This document shows positions 52,910-64,000 of a stretch of 64,000 bases of DNA, piece by piece; the stretch's first letter is position 1, and each line of letters starts with the position of its first letter. The stretch spans positions 152,192,575 through 152,256,574 of the forward strand of contig NC_134455.1 in NCBI RefSeq assembly GCF_047948215.1. Reading direction: 5' to 3'. The notes under the pieces were generated by a model that was not told the origin of the DNA, searched no databases, and saw only the letters and a list, made by a program, of their open reading frames with translations. The stretch comes from Lycorma delicatula. Its lineage: Eukaryota; Arthropoda; Insecta; Hemiptera; Fulgoridae. The translations under genes were made by a program, and so were the position numbers.

Positions 52910-55900
52910 AAACATTCACTAATATTAAAATATAACTACAAAACTATTATACACAGGATAATGCACTCAACATATGAAAAACCAAAATACGGACAATTAT
53001 AAACAAATTAAATTTATCTTGCACGACTACTTCACAATTAAACTGTAAAACAAGATTCTTAATGCATTTGCATTTTATATACAAATGTATCATGTTATTA
53101 GTAATCTGATTAGATAGATACAACAAACCCTGCTCACCTGTTCTGCCTAAACCAGCTGACAGTTCAGTTGACAAAGACAAGGGCAAACTTTCAGCTGACT
53201 TAGTATATCTTAAGAAGAACATTAATTCATGCCCAGATTATAAACTTCTGTCCATCAGTAAATTTTTTTTCATCATTAAATTTATGCTTCCTAATGGTTT
53301 TTATACAGAAATCTCTGTTGGTAATATTAATCATTTACCTTTTTTCTGCCACTTTAACACTTATTGTTCAGTTGTCGCTGCAGTTTATTGAAGTAAGTTT
53401 GTATGTTAACTAAATTCCAAAAAAATCAGAGAATTCCTTTTCAGTACAGCTATTTGAATTAACAGTAATAAATAATTCATGAAAAACTGTGAAACACCAA
53501 AAATTATGAAAGAAAATATACTTTACTAAAAAACTGGAAATCATTTTGTACCATAAAGATGCATTATAATGTAAAAGATCTATCTGTTACTCTTATCAAA
53601 ATTTCACATTAAAAACATTTTTCAATGTGAACATGGTTTTATACTGATTAGTACTTCTTCCATGGAACTGTCATTTATGAAGCCAAAAGTTGTCTTATTT
53701 TGACACGCTTGACCTAGAAATACATACGTCTTGTAAAAAAAACAAGAAACTTCATTATATTTTTGGATATATTTGTCTTGTACTACTGGCTGAATACAGT
53801 TGCATCAATAGTAGCATTAATGTACAGGCTGGAAGGATCCTTACTGGGATGTTTTTGGGGGAAATGCAAATTTGTGCAAAAAAATTCACTATAATTAAAA
53901 AGAAGGTTATAATCTTCAAGTGAGTCAGTTTTGGAAAAGAGATCAAAAGTTAAATGATTTTAGAAAAAAAATACTTTATTACGATTTGGGTTTAATCTGG
54001 GAGAAATGGAAATATATTAAATGGTGAAATGGATTGTACAGAACCTGTGTAATAAAAATGTTAATCAACCAGTTCCTATTAGTAGCCTGTTTATTCATAA
54101 TTTATATGAGTTAGCTGAACATTGTTTATTAATGTTAATTGTAATCTTAATGTAGGTTTGAAAATGTACTAAGTAGTCCTAAGATGACTCTTAGGGAATG
54201 CTGTACTGAACAATATTTTTTTATCCACATATGAAGTAGTAAGTATGATTTTGATAGCTTTTTTTACAATTAATTAATACCAGTAAGAAAATAGTATTTA
54301 TTTGAGAAATGAAAATATTCTACAATTTACCTGTGTAACAAATGTAATTGAAACTTTTTAACAGATCTCGTAATTTGTATTTATTTATATAATAAACTAC
54401 CTATAATTTTATTAGTGTCAATTTATGACTTGTATATATTGTTATTTGTTATTATAAGTGATCGAAGGGTGTTAAATTATATTACTTAATTATATATTGC
54501 AAAATAAGAACTGTTTTTTTTTTTTTTTTAATAGTGTTCCAGTTTAAATTCATCAGAAAGATTGTGTAAACTCATTTCATGAATAATCACAAAAAATAAG
54601 GAAGGAAAATAATCAAAGAAAAATAAATAAAAGTTAATCTCTCATTTGTGTAATAATCATTCTACAATATTTATTCTTATTGTACTCATAATATATATTT
54701 TTACAAATTCATCACTATTTTTTTTTCATATTCAAAAATGTGTTGCTCATTTTTATCATGAATAGAAATATAAAAGGATTAGTTTTTCTTCAAAATTTTC
54801 AGTAGATTATGTTCAGTGATCAGTAAAATTTTAATCTTTTTATTATTTTTATCCACTTCCCTCTACAGTTGCATGCCACTATACATCCAAGGGATGGTTA
54901 CAGCATTCAGTATTTTCTAATGTTTATAATGTGAATTGGTTTATTGATTATGCTTTTGCTCATTGGTATTTCATCCATTTATTTTCAAGATACTAATTCC
55001 TAAATTATTCCAGGTGTTATGAAAGCATTAGCTTATAAGGAAGTGATTCCCTTAGGTTGAAAGTTCTCTTCTGTGTTTACAAAAGATTTATTATTACAAC
55101 ATAGTACGCTCTCTTTTCTTTACTGTAGAAACAGAAATATCAGCGAAGAATTCAATTAATAGAAAAACAGTTTTTCATTTAAAAAAAAAAAATTAACCCA
55201 AGTGCTATTATTTTTTAATGCACATACATTATTTTTCTTTATTGGTTTTTAATGTATAAAATAAAATATTCATCAATTTTTTTTTTTTAATAATGTGATA
55301 TTATTAGTGTTATTTTTCACACAATTATTTATATTTACTGGAATAACCAGATGTTATTGTAAATATTGCACGCTAACTATGGTACCTAGTATAAAAAGTA
55401 ATAAATGTTACATTTATATTATTGTATATAATGTAGCTGTAAAATATAATTTTATATACTATCTTCTGGCTTTCTTTTTCTTAATATTTTTTGTAAATAA
55501 TATATTCATGAAAATTAGATTGAATATAAAATGTTATCTAAATGAAAAGCTGTTGATTAATCTAAAAATTTATTAGAGGGAGAATACTGTATAATTTTTT
55601 TTATAGAACTGTCCATGAAAAAGGTCTTTTTTACATTGTGCTCTTTAAATTTACAATCATCATTTTGAATAAAAAAAATCTTAAATTTCCGTGCATTATC
55701 ATATAATTCTGGTTCTTCTTTTGATTTTCTGAATTGAGTGTCCCTAGTGGCCTGTTATTGCACTAAGTGGCTTAGATACTTCAAAAAGTAATCCCTTCTC
55801 ATTATCATCCTTTGGTATACAATGGGTAATTGTTAGCATTAGATATTTCTTTGGTCACATTATGATTAATTGGGTAGAACTTTCTAAAATGTGACATTTC

Positions 55901-58900
55901 AGATAAAATTGTATTATAATTTAATTATTTTCAAGAATCATTTTGCTACTGATATTTAATGTGTTTTAATTTACTAAAAGTGAAGCCTCTGATTTACCTA
56001 TTTTCAAAATTTCTCAAAGTAATATTAGGCTCACAGTTTGAGTCCACAATATTAAAATTCTATACAAATATAAACATAATTAAAAGTTACAGTTATTTCT
56101 TTTTACAAAGGCCAGACTCATAAATCATATAGTAGTATATTTTTATTATGCATATTTGTTTTAAAAGTATAATACTATCTAAAACTTTCTACAGCAGCAA
56201 ATAAAACTCAGGGATACCATAAATGTAGAAAAATTATTTTTAATGTAAAAATCAAATGTAATTACAATTACATATTTGTTGAAAAGCAGAATTTTCTATA
56301 ACATAGAAAAATCTGTATAATTAGTCAGGTTGCATCTTAACAACATTCCCATACTGTCGTCCAGTAAGTAATTACTTCACAGAAAATTACATTTAAAAAA
56401 GTTAATTCCTGTATAAATGAAGTTTTTAAAAATTTTTATAAATATTTTTTTTAAAATCAAAATGTAGTGTGAAATACTACTTAATATTCAACTATTTTCT
56501 GCTTCTTAATACTTCAATAGTATTGTGCTCAATTTAGTTGTACTAGATATAATGAATGGTGTATACTTTCATTAAAGTTAACATTTTCCAGTTTTCATGT
56601 TGCCCAAAATTTTATAATTAATTTAGTAATATTTGTCATATAAGATATAAATAAGGAACTACAGATAATAGTGATCACAATTTTTCATAGGTCATATAGC
56701 TCTCTTTGTAAAATGAGACTTGAAGAAAATTTTTCACATGGTATCCAATTGAAAAATATAAACACCATTAACTTAATATATTATTCATATTGGCAATTAT
56801 AGGTTCAACTGACACTTAATTATCCTACTCTTTTTTATGATGAAATGATTTTGTAAATGTAAAAATATCTGGAATTTAAAACTGGCAAACTTATGTTGCC
56901 ATAGTTAATCCTTAATTAAGGTAAGGTTTGTTAGTATATTTCTTTTACGAAAAAATGTTCTGGAGTGGAGATTGCTATAATAATATAATTATTTGTTGTT
57001 ATTTTTACATTTCTAATTCATATTACGTTGATCGAAGTATAGAAAATTGTGTTCTCAACCGTTATGTAATAATGTTTTATCAATATGTGTCTTTCATGTT
57101 CTCGCACAACATTTAAATCCAACTCAATTGCACGAGATGTTCAACAACCGCCTAATTGTGAAGCTAGTCTAGAAATTGTAAAAATGTTACAATATTAAAT
57201 AAAATTGTAAAAAATTTTCTTAATATGCTTAATTAAGTTCCTTAAAGTACCAGTGGTTTAAATTTTGTTATTAGTGTAATAAAAAAATATATACATATAT
57301 AGTTAAATACAATAGATACCTCCTCCTATAATAACTATTGATATTTAGATTGATTGAATATAACAGAATAAATCAAGCAGTAATAAATTGAGTCCTTAGC
57401 ATTGCACAACTAATATTACACAGACTAAAAAGAAGGAAGATTCTCTTTCAGTGAATTTTTTATGTAAAATTAAAATACTGAATTTTTATTAAATAAATGA
57501 ATTACATACTCAATTTTGGACTACAAACTACTTATATGTCATGAACAATTAGAAAAAAAAGTTAAGTTACCCAAAACAGTCCTAAAAACCTTTTTGTACA
57601 GATTTAATTTACTTTTTAAACAAAGAATCCAAAGGGATGAGCATACTTTTACCAAACAAAAATATAAATTGTCGCCCAATTGTTAAATACGAGTAATTGT
57701 AAAAATTGACTTCAAATGAAAATGCTATTGATATCATTTTATTATTAAATGGTCTGTTTTATTTATTATTTAATCATCAATATGAAAAGCTGATGTTCTG
57801 AGTCAGTTTCTGTGTTACAATTATGTTTTGCTCTAAATTTTAGATAACTCCGTAAAGATATTCTTCATTTTCTGATATATTAACAAAATAAAATAAGAGG
57901 TTCATTACACTAAGTGGTTCTAATTAATAACTAAGTTATTAATAAATTAGAGATTATTTCTTTAGTAAAATATTATTATTATGTAGTTCTCTGACACCAA
58001 ATGTATTAATAGGGTTACAAATACCAAAATTGATTAAAGAAGTAATTATACAGTTTCTTCCTGGTGATTGTTATTTGTTTTCAGTAAGCATATTTATATG
58101 CATGAGTGTGTAATACATCTTTATCATTTAGTTTATTATAGTTACTATTTATTCTTTCTTATACTCCTTAACTTTTGTAACATATCATAGTGTGCATATT
58201 TTATTTAGTTATTAAAATTATCCATAATTATTTATATATATATACATATGTAATTAAGTATTTATAAAAGTATGCATTATATTTTTATACAGAACTATTT
58301 GTAAGGTAATAAATGATTTTTTACCTGTAAATTTTTTTTATTAGTGTTACTGCATTTAAAAATAAATGTTTTAAGCAAGAAAACTTGCTCCAGTAACATA
58401 ATATGAACTTCCAAGATTTTTAGTAGTAAAATAATTAACACCGTATAAAAAATATTAATTCCTGTTAGATAAAAGTGTAATGTACTGAATAACTTTTATC
58501 ATTAACCTTTTTATTATTAAGTGTGTATTTTTAATAGTTTATGTAAAAATATTGTTTTAACAATAAATAAATTAATGTTAATATGTAAAAGTGGTTTGAT
58601 ATTTACACAATTTTTATTTTTTATTTTTATTAATAACATTCTTATAATAATGTGGTCCATTTCTTATATTAGTTTTATTTAAATAAGATTAATTTTTTAA
58701 TTTATATAATTATGGTTGTTTAAATCTTCTTATAAATCTGGCTTTAAAGGTAATTATATTCCTCTGTAAAATAAGTTTAAAATTAATTTTAGATATTTGT
58801 TTTGTTATACAAATATTTTAAATTACTGTATTAAAATATTTAGACATAAATTACCTTTTACATTAATAAAAATACAGTTAGTATTTCACAGTCACATTCT

Positions 58901-61395
58901 GTTGTGGAGGCCAGAATGTGTTTTTTTTTTTTAACTAAATTATAAATCAGATGGATAGTGTTTATTCATTGTTGTTTTGTGCTGTTCATCTTAGCATTTT
59001 ATGTGACACATGTAAAGGCATTTGAGGTACAAAAGGCATTCCAGGTTGCTTTCTCTGATTAATGTACAGTTCACAGGAACTGGCTGTACAATTGAACAAA
59101 TAGGGTTGGCATGCTGAATACAGCAATATGTTTAATTCATTAAAAAGGACAGTGTGGGAAACCACTTCACTCTATTTTTTTTACCACATGGTTTATTTCA
59201 GTATAGCAATATACTGATAAGTAGTAAACAAATAAAAATATTTTAAACTCATTTTACTAAAAAATTGTCTTCTAAATTTATTTGGAATAAAGTTAAATGG
59301 AATCAGTAATTTGGAACCTGTTAACTTATTTCATGTTAAATTTGGCCAACACATTAGACTTCAGTGCTTTTTAAAGGTTACTAGTGGTTTGGAAAAGTTT
59401 ATCTGAAAAACATTTTTTTGTCGTAAGAATTGCTGCTCTTTCTCTGCTAATGGGATAATAACACCCTTTTAAGCAGACAAAATTTGATTTGGCATTTATA
59501 ACCAGATAAACATTTAATATGATATCTCCATAATAACCAAGTACCATGTTTGCCGTTTTATTATACTGGATAACTAAACAGAGGTTACTTTTTTTAATTT
59601 CTAACATATTTGTTGTTTCCTTCATTATACAAATGAAAATTTTTTAATTAATAATTTAGGTAAAGTTATTAATTTATTTTTAAAATTTCAACATTATTTT
59701 TATTATTTATATTGTAATTTATTAAATTATTTAATTCTAAATACTGTAAATTAAAACTGATATTTATTGTGTATTAAAAAAAATCCTCTCAAAGAATTTG
59801 TTTTTTTTTATAATCTTTTGCATCTACATTTCTCCTGAAACAATTTCACTGCCACTGACATTTTGTAATTACTATCTCCTCTGTCTGATGCAAAGGGGCG
59901 TTATTTACTTCCTTACCAACCTTTACTCTCCCTGTTAATAAATCTAAGTAAATAAAAATGACTTATTTTGCCACACAATGAGATTACGGCTTTAAGAATA
60001 TTATCCACAATACTTTTCACACTTTTTATCTATATTTTTGTTTAAAAGAGTATATTCAAAACATGGTAACTGATTAATAAGATTTTCACATTATATAATC
60101 TTACATGTTACATGGCCTTTGTTAAATTATCTTAATTTTATTGAGGGAGGGTATTACCCCCTTCTCCACACAATTGTTTTCCATTTATTTTATTCCCCAA
60201 AGAATAATTTTTTCCATGAATTGCCTATGATGATTTTAATCATGAAAGAAAAACAAGAATGTAGTTTTTATGTTTCTGCTTGCAAACATAAAGATAAAGA
60301 TGTAAAAGAATTTTAAGAAAAAATATAGTGTTGGAAAAACCTGAGCCAGATATTAAAATATAAATAACTAAAAACCTTGACTATTTAAACAAATAAATAA
60401 ATTTATCTTATTAGATAAAAACTTAAAGCAAATTGTTCAACTTCATAAAAAAATTAATGAAATGTAATGTAAAGGTTACACAAAGCATTTACTATCTTGT
60501 TATCAATACAGTAGAATATAGGTGGACTTAAATGCTATGCATTGTAATCTGAATCTTAAAAATAAGACAAAAGAACTTAATGTATATTTTGTTAAATTTA
60601 AATATATAATGCCCAAGTAATGATTTCAGATCATCCTGTTTGACGTTCAAATGACATTAACGATTTAACAATAAAATTCTTTGAAGAGATTATTTGTCAC
60701 TTTGCTGCAAAAGTTTCAGAGACTGAACCCGTTGGTAACCTAAAATCTCAGTAAATAAAAGTTGCTATCATAAATAAAACAACCGCAGCAATAGCATCAT
60801 TTTATAAAATCCCCTCATCTTGTCACAATTTAATTAATCAGAGATTGTAATATTAATTGCAGTTCAAATAGAATTTTGCAATATTGAAGTCCAATGACGC
60901 AAGAGCAAGCTTTACACAGAGTAATTTTTTTCCTTCAGATTGATACTTCTGTTTAAAAGTTTATTTAAATTTAACTTTGGATAATTTTTTTTTTGAACAA
61001 ATAATATCAGGGATATATTTTTGTATAAAATTCCTGCCTATTCTAAAACAAAAGTTGTAAAACTGCACAACACAGTTGGACCCACAATGTAAACAATAAA
61101 TGTATATTTTAAAACTTGTAGAGAATTTGGGTCTGAATAAAATGATTTGAATAAAGTCCATAGAAACTAAATACAAATGTAATAATTTTAAACTTTATTT
61201 AAAACAAAACATATCAAAATGTGTCAGATTTTAACTATATATTGTTAAGTGAAACAAAATTCTCAATATTACAAAACAAAAGAATTAAATATTTTAGAAA
61301 AATAATTTTATCTAAATTTGTCTGGAAAAATTTATCTCGCAAGCAATATCAACTGTTAATTCTAACAACTTTGAATTTTGTACATCATTATTTAA
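52910..61395. other. Intergenic DNA, nothing recognised over 8.4 kb
   Basis: Very AT-rich, with many A/T runs. Small open frames (52947-53222, 53690-53923, 55295-55576, 56928-57116, 59371-59625, 60119-60316) show no known family and no paired splice signals, and most are dominated by Ile, Tyr, Asn, Lys and Phe as expected from composition. Confidence 0.45.
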
Positions 61396-61398
61396 TAA

Positions 61399-62300
61399 TG
61401 TCTTATAAATTTTTTAATGAAGGATACACAGACATAATTTTTATACACGGGCTGTGCAATGGAAATGCACAGCAAAAATATCATCAAAGATTTCTCAATA
61501 GGATTCCAGCCACATAACCATTGCTTCAGTATTTTGATGCTTACATACCACTATACCACTGGATCATTACAATATTCATATATTGCTGAATGACAAGAAC
61601 ATCCTCTCAAAGAAGAAGAAAATGTAATTCAGCACATTGAATGTAGCCCAATCATCAGTACCAGAAAAATTTCTCACTGCACTGGTTTAACGTAAAGTAA
61701 AGTACGGCGAATATTTAAAATAGATAAACTCCATCCCTTTAATCTACAAAAGGTACAAACAAAATTTACTTCCTAGAGATTTCCTTTAAATTTTTGCCAT
61801 TGGATTATGGACAATGTTATTCTATTTTTTATTGTTGAAGCTATAATTACTAGGAGTGGAATTTTTAATTAAAAAAAAATACTAAATGTATGGAATTATG
61901 AAAATTCACATGATGCCAAAACTGGTTACCAATAAATGTTTGGTGTGGTATTTATAGGCAACAAAATTTTGGTACATTTACTTCCAATGAGAACACTTTG
62001 GTGCTTCATAATTAAACTTTCAGCAGAATAATTTGCTAGATGTATTGGAAGATGTTCCTTGCTAACAAGAAGCCAGATGATTTTCTAGCACAATGGGGCA
62101 ACTCCGCCCTTCTAACTTTTTTTAAAGAAGTGGATTGGAGGATGTGGTGGACCTATCAACTGGCCTCCAAGGTAAACAGACTTAACACCTTTGGACTTCT
62201 ATCTTTGGGGCCACTTGAAATCAGTATATGAACAAAGTGCAATACAAGAGAAGAGTTAAGTTATTAGAATTCTTGGATATCAAATGATATCCATTTTGGT
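61399..62300 (+). pseudogene. DDE transposase remnant, relative of the 1.4-3.3 kb element
   Basis: Plus strand. The ATG at 61399 leads into FFNEGYTDIIFIHGLCNGNA and QQKYHQRFLNRIP, the N-terminal HTH (DUF4817-type) region of this transposase family. After a degenerate middle, INVWCGIYRQQNFGTFTSNE at about 61940, LLDVLEDVP near 62035, then RMIF.HNGA (HDGAPPHF-like, Asp lost) and, in another frame, WIGGCGGPINWPPR.TDLTPL and DFYLWGHLKS to about 62220. The block order equals that of the 1949-2930 pseudogene. Several frameshifts and stops. Confidence 0.65.
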
Positions 62301-62929
62301 GGACATTTTCACCAGTTTGAGTGTAAGTTGGTTTTATTGTATGTTTATTATTTTTCTAAAATATTTAATTCTTTCATCTTCTAATATTGAAAATATTGTT
62401 TTGTCTGATACATAGTTAAATGTTTTATTTTTAATAAACTTCAAAATTTTTATGTGTTAAGTTTACCCATTTAACAAAATTATTTTACATCAAACGTTCT
62501 TCAGTCCTAAATTTTCAGATTTACCCTACATTTCTCAAAAACGACTGAAAATAAAACTTTTTTTTTTCAATTTTTCATATAAAAACAGCTAAATTTACCC
62601 CTTAATTAGGGTTCCAAGAATTACAGTCTGGTTTAATTTTATCCAGGGGTCAGAAATCTTTCACCAGCCAATACTCACTGATGAAGCGTTTCCAAACCTA
62701 TGTTTATATTTTTATTTTCACCAGAACATGTCCTAAAGTTTGTTACATTCTTCATGATCCAGGTATAAAATGGTTTACAAATAAATAATGTTAATTAAAA
62801 AAATTTAATTATATAAACCACTTACCATAATATTGTACATAAATTATGAAAATTAATGATTTTTAATTCAATTAGAGAAGGAAGTAAAAACAGGCCCACA
62901 ACTGTCAGACTGCATCATTCTTGTTTCTT

Positions 62930-63195
62930 TTCCTGTTTAGCCTCTGGGAATTACTGTTCAGGCATTACTTCAAAGGATGAATGAGAATGATATGTATGAG
63001 TGTAGTCTTGTAGTCTCAGTTCATCCATTCCTGAGATGTGTGGTTAATTGAAACCCAACCACCAAAGAACACTGGTATCCACGATATAGTATCCAAATCC
63101 GTATAAAAGTATCTGCCTTTACTACTACTTTAACGCTAGAACTCTCGACTTCCAAATCAGCTGATTTGGGAAGACGCATTCACCACTAGACCAGG
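62930..63195 (-). repeat. SINE family A, near-complete copy
   Basis: Reverse-oriented. The head lies at the right (reverse of GCATTCACCACTAGACCAG is box A; CGACTTCCAAATCAGCTGAT lies between boxes), then the reverse of CCACCAAAGAACACTGGTAT, GATGAATGAGAATGATATGT, and the tail ends at GTTTAGCCTCTGGG. It matches the split copy at 10860-12444 along its whole length. No target duplication was seen. Confidence 0.8.
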
Positions 63196-63479
63196 GTTTG
63201 CAACATTTTTTTTTTTCATTTTTCTGAGCCATATTAACAATTTAATCTGTTTATCAACACATTTTAAACAAATGCGATGACATTATGTTATAATAAAAGG
63301 CTCAAATAAAACTAATATTACACAGCTTTAAAAAATTTTAATGTCTAACACTTCTGAATTTTCATAGATAAAATTGTCAAACTTATTTACTTTGTACATG
63401 TAGTTGGGTACATTTACACCAATTACATTAAAATATCTCAATCAATCAATCAAATTTTTGCATTTCCATTCATGTAATT

Positions 63480-63821
63480 CTAGTCTCAGGAGAATAATGA
63501 AGCACCAGCTCTCATACCCTGTGATGATTTGTTTCAAAAACTGTGGACCAGTCCTGGAATAATGTTGAAGAAAAGATAGAGCAGACACAAAACATTAATG
63601 TTTGTGGTTGTCGGTCAACAGATGTGGCACTATCTTATAGTAACCAAACTGATCGTGAATAATCGCAAACACACTATACCATAACATACCTACGCAAACA
63701 CTATAAGTTTACTTGCAATCTCTCTAATTTTAATAAGCCGGTTGATCATTTCATTCACGCGTTCCAGTTTACCTGTCATGTTTGCAGTTGAAGGATCCCC
63801 AGCACACAGTTCGTCACTCAT
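63480..63821 (-). pseudogene. Mariner transposase fragment
   Basis: Minus strand. MINRLIKIREIASKL near 63730 is the HTH region, then PHLLTDNHKH near 63620, LCLLYLFFNII and ITGYESWCFII near 63500 (normally TGDESW; the catalytic Asp is Tyr here). The fragment stops after this block near 63475. Stops and frameshifts throughout. Confidence 0.65.
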
Positions 63822-64000
63822 ATTTGTTCTTCTGCTTCTGAACATTTGGCACCATTGTACTTGGCAACAATGTCTTGCACTTCATGGTACATCTGATTTG
63901 TTATATGAAAATAATAATGGAAATTTTCTCAAATTGTTCGAACTACTGGCATAATTTGATAACATAATGAAAGAGCATTGTCAAAGTATTAAAAATAAAG

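Noticed and set aside
55295..55576. 93-residue open frame
   Set aside because: Composition-driven (Ile, Tyr, Phe, Lys, Asn), with no family or splice context.
59371..59625. 84-residue minus-strand open frame
   Set aside because: It looks more protein-like than most, but I recognise no motif and see no neighbouring exon or element.

Overview
The window is AT-rich nuclear DNA from an animal, most probably an insect. Long introns with GT-AG junctions, tRNA-derived SINEs, mariner/Tc1 elements, a BEL/Pao retrotransposon and Helitron-like repeats all fit an arthropod. A hemipteran is my best guess, but that is inference only. No bacterial-type gene, rRNA gene, true tRNA gene or CRISPR array was found.

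One host gene is visible. The plus strand from 310 to 38244 carries the last eight coding exons of a non-receptor protein tyrosine phosphatase of the PTPN9/PTP-MEG2 type. Exons 1-2 of the window encode the end of a CRAL-TRIO (Sec14-like) lipid-binding domain, exons 3-4 an acidic, low-complexity linker and the start of the phosphatase region, and exons 5-8 the catalytic domain with the pTyr loop (KNRY), the WPD loop, the HCSAGIGRTG signature and the Q loop. The eight exons join in frame into 489 codons plus a stop; the start of the gene lies before the window. Poly(A) signal candidates follow at 38527 and 38619.

The introns and the downstream intergenic DNA are packed with dead mobile elements. 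Intron 1 (445-13141) holds an interspersed repeat, a long-TIR DDE transposon (about 1378-3295), a BEL/Pao element in reverse orientation (about 4040-8000) and a SINE split by a complete mariner (10860-12444). Intron 2 holds a decayed copy of a dispersed arthropod gene family of unknown role (14487-16065) and an unassigned GC-richer block. Introns 3-6 hold SINEs, a fold-back LINE-like repeat, a Penelope-like GIY-YIG fragment and a very long TG tract next to exon 7. Intron 7 (28230-38014) holds two Helitron copies in opposite orientation, one with a mariner inside, and two DDE_3-type transposases. The intergenic part (38.6-64 kb) holds a possible piggyBac-like MITE, a Tigger/pogo remnant, a third DDE_3 copy, a second relative of the first DDE transposon, SINE copies and a mariner remnant. 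Large stretches between them show nothing recognisable.

The most useful leads are a 205-bp TG repeat ending 96 bp before the exon that encodes the phosphatase active site, a 32-nt frame-shifting candidate cassette exon with consensus-like splice sites, a set of perfect short fold-back palindromes, and the remnant of the unexplained dispersed gene family. I see no convincing wholly new system.
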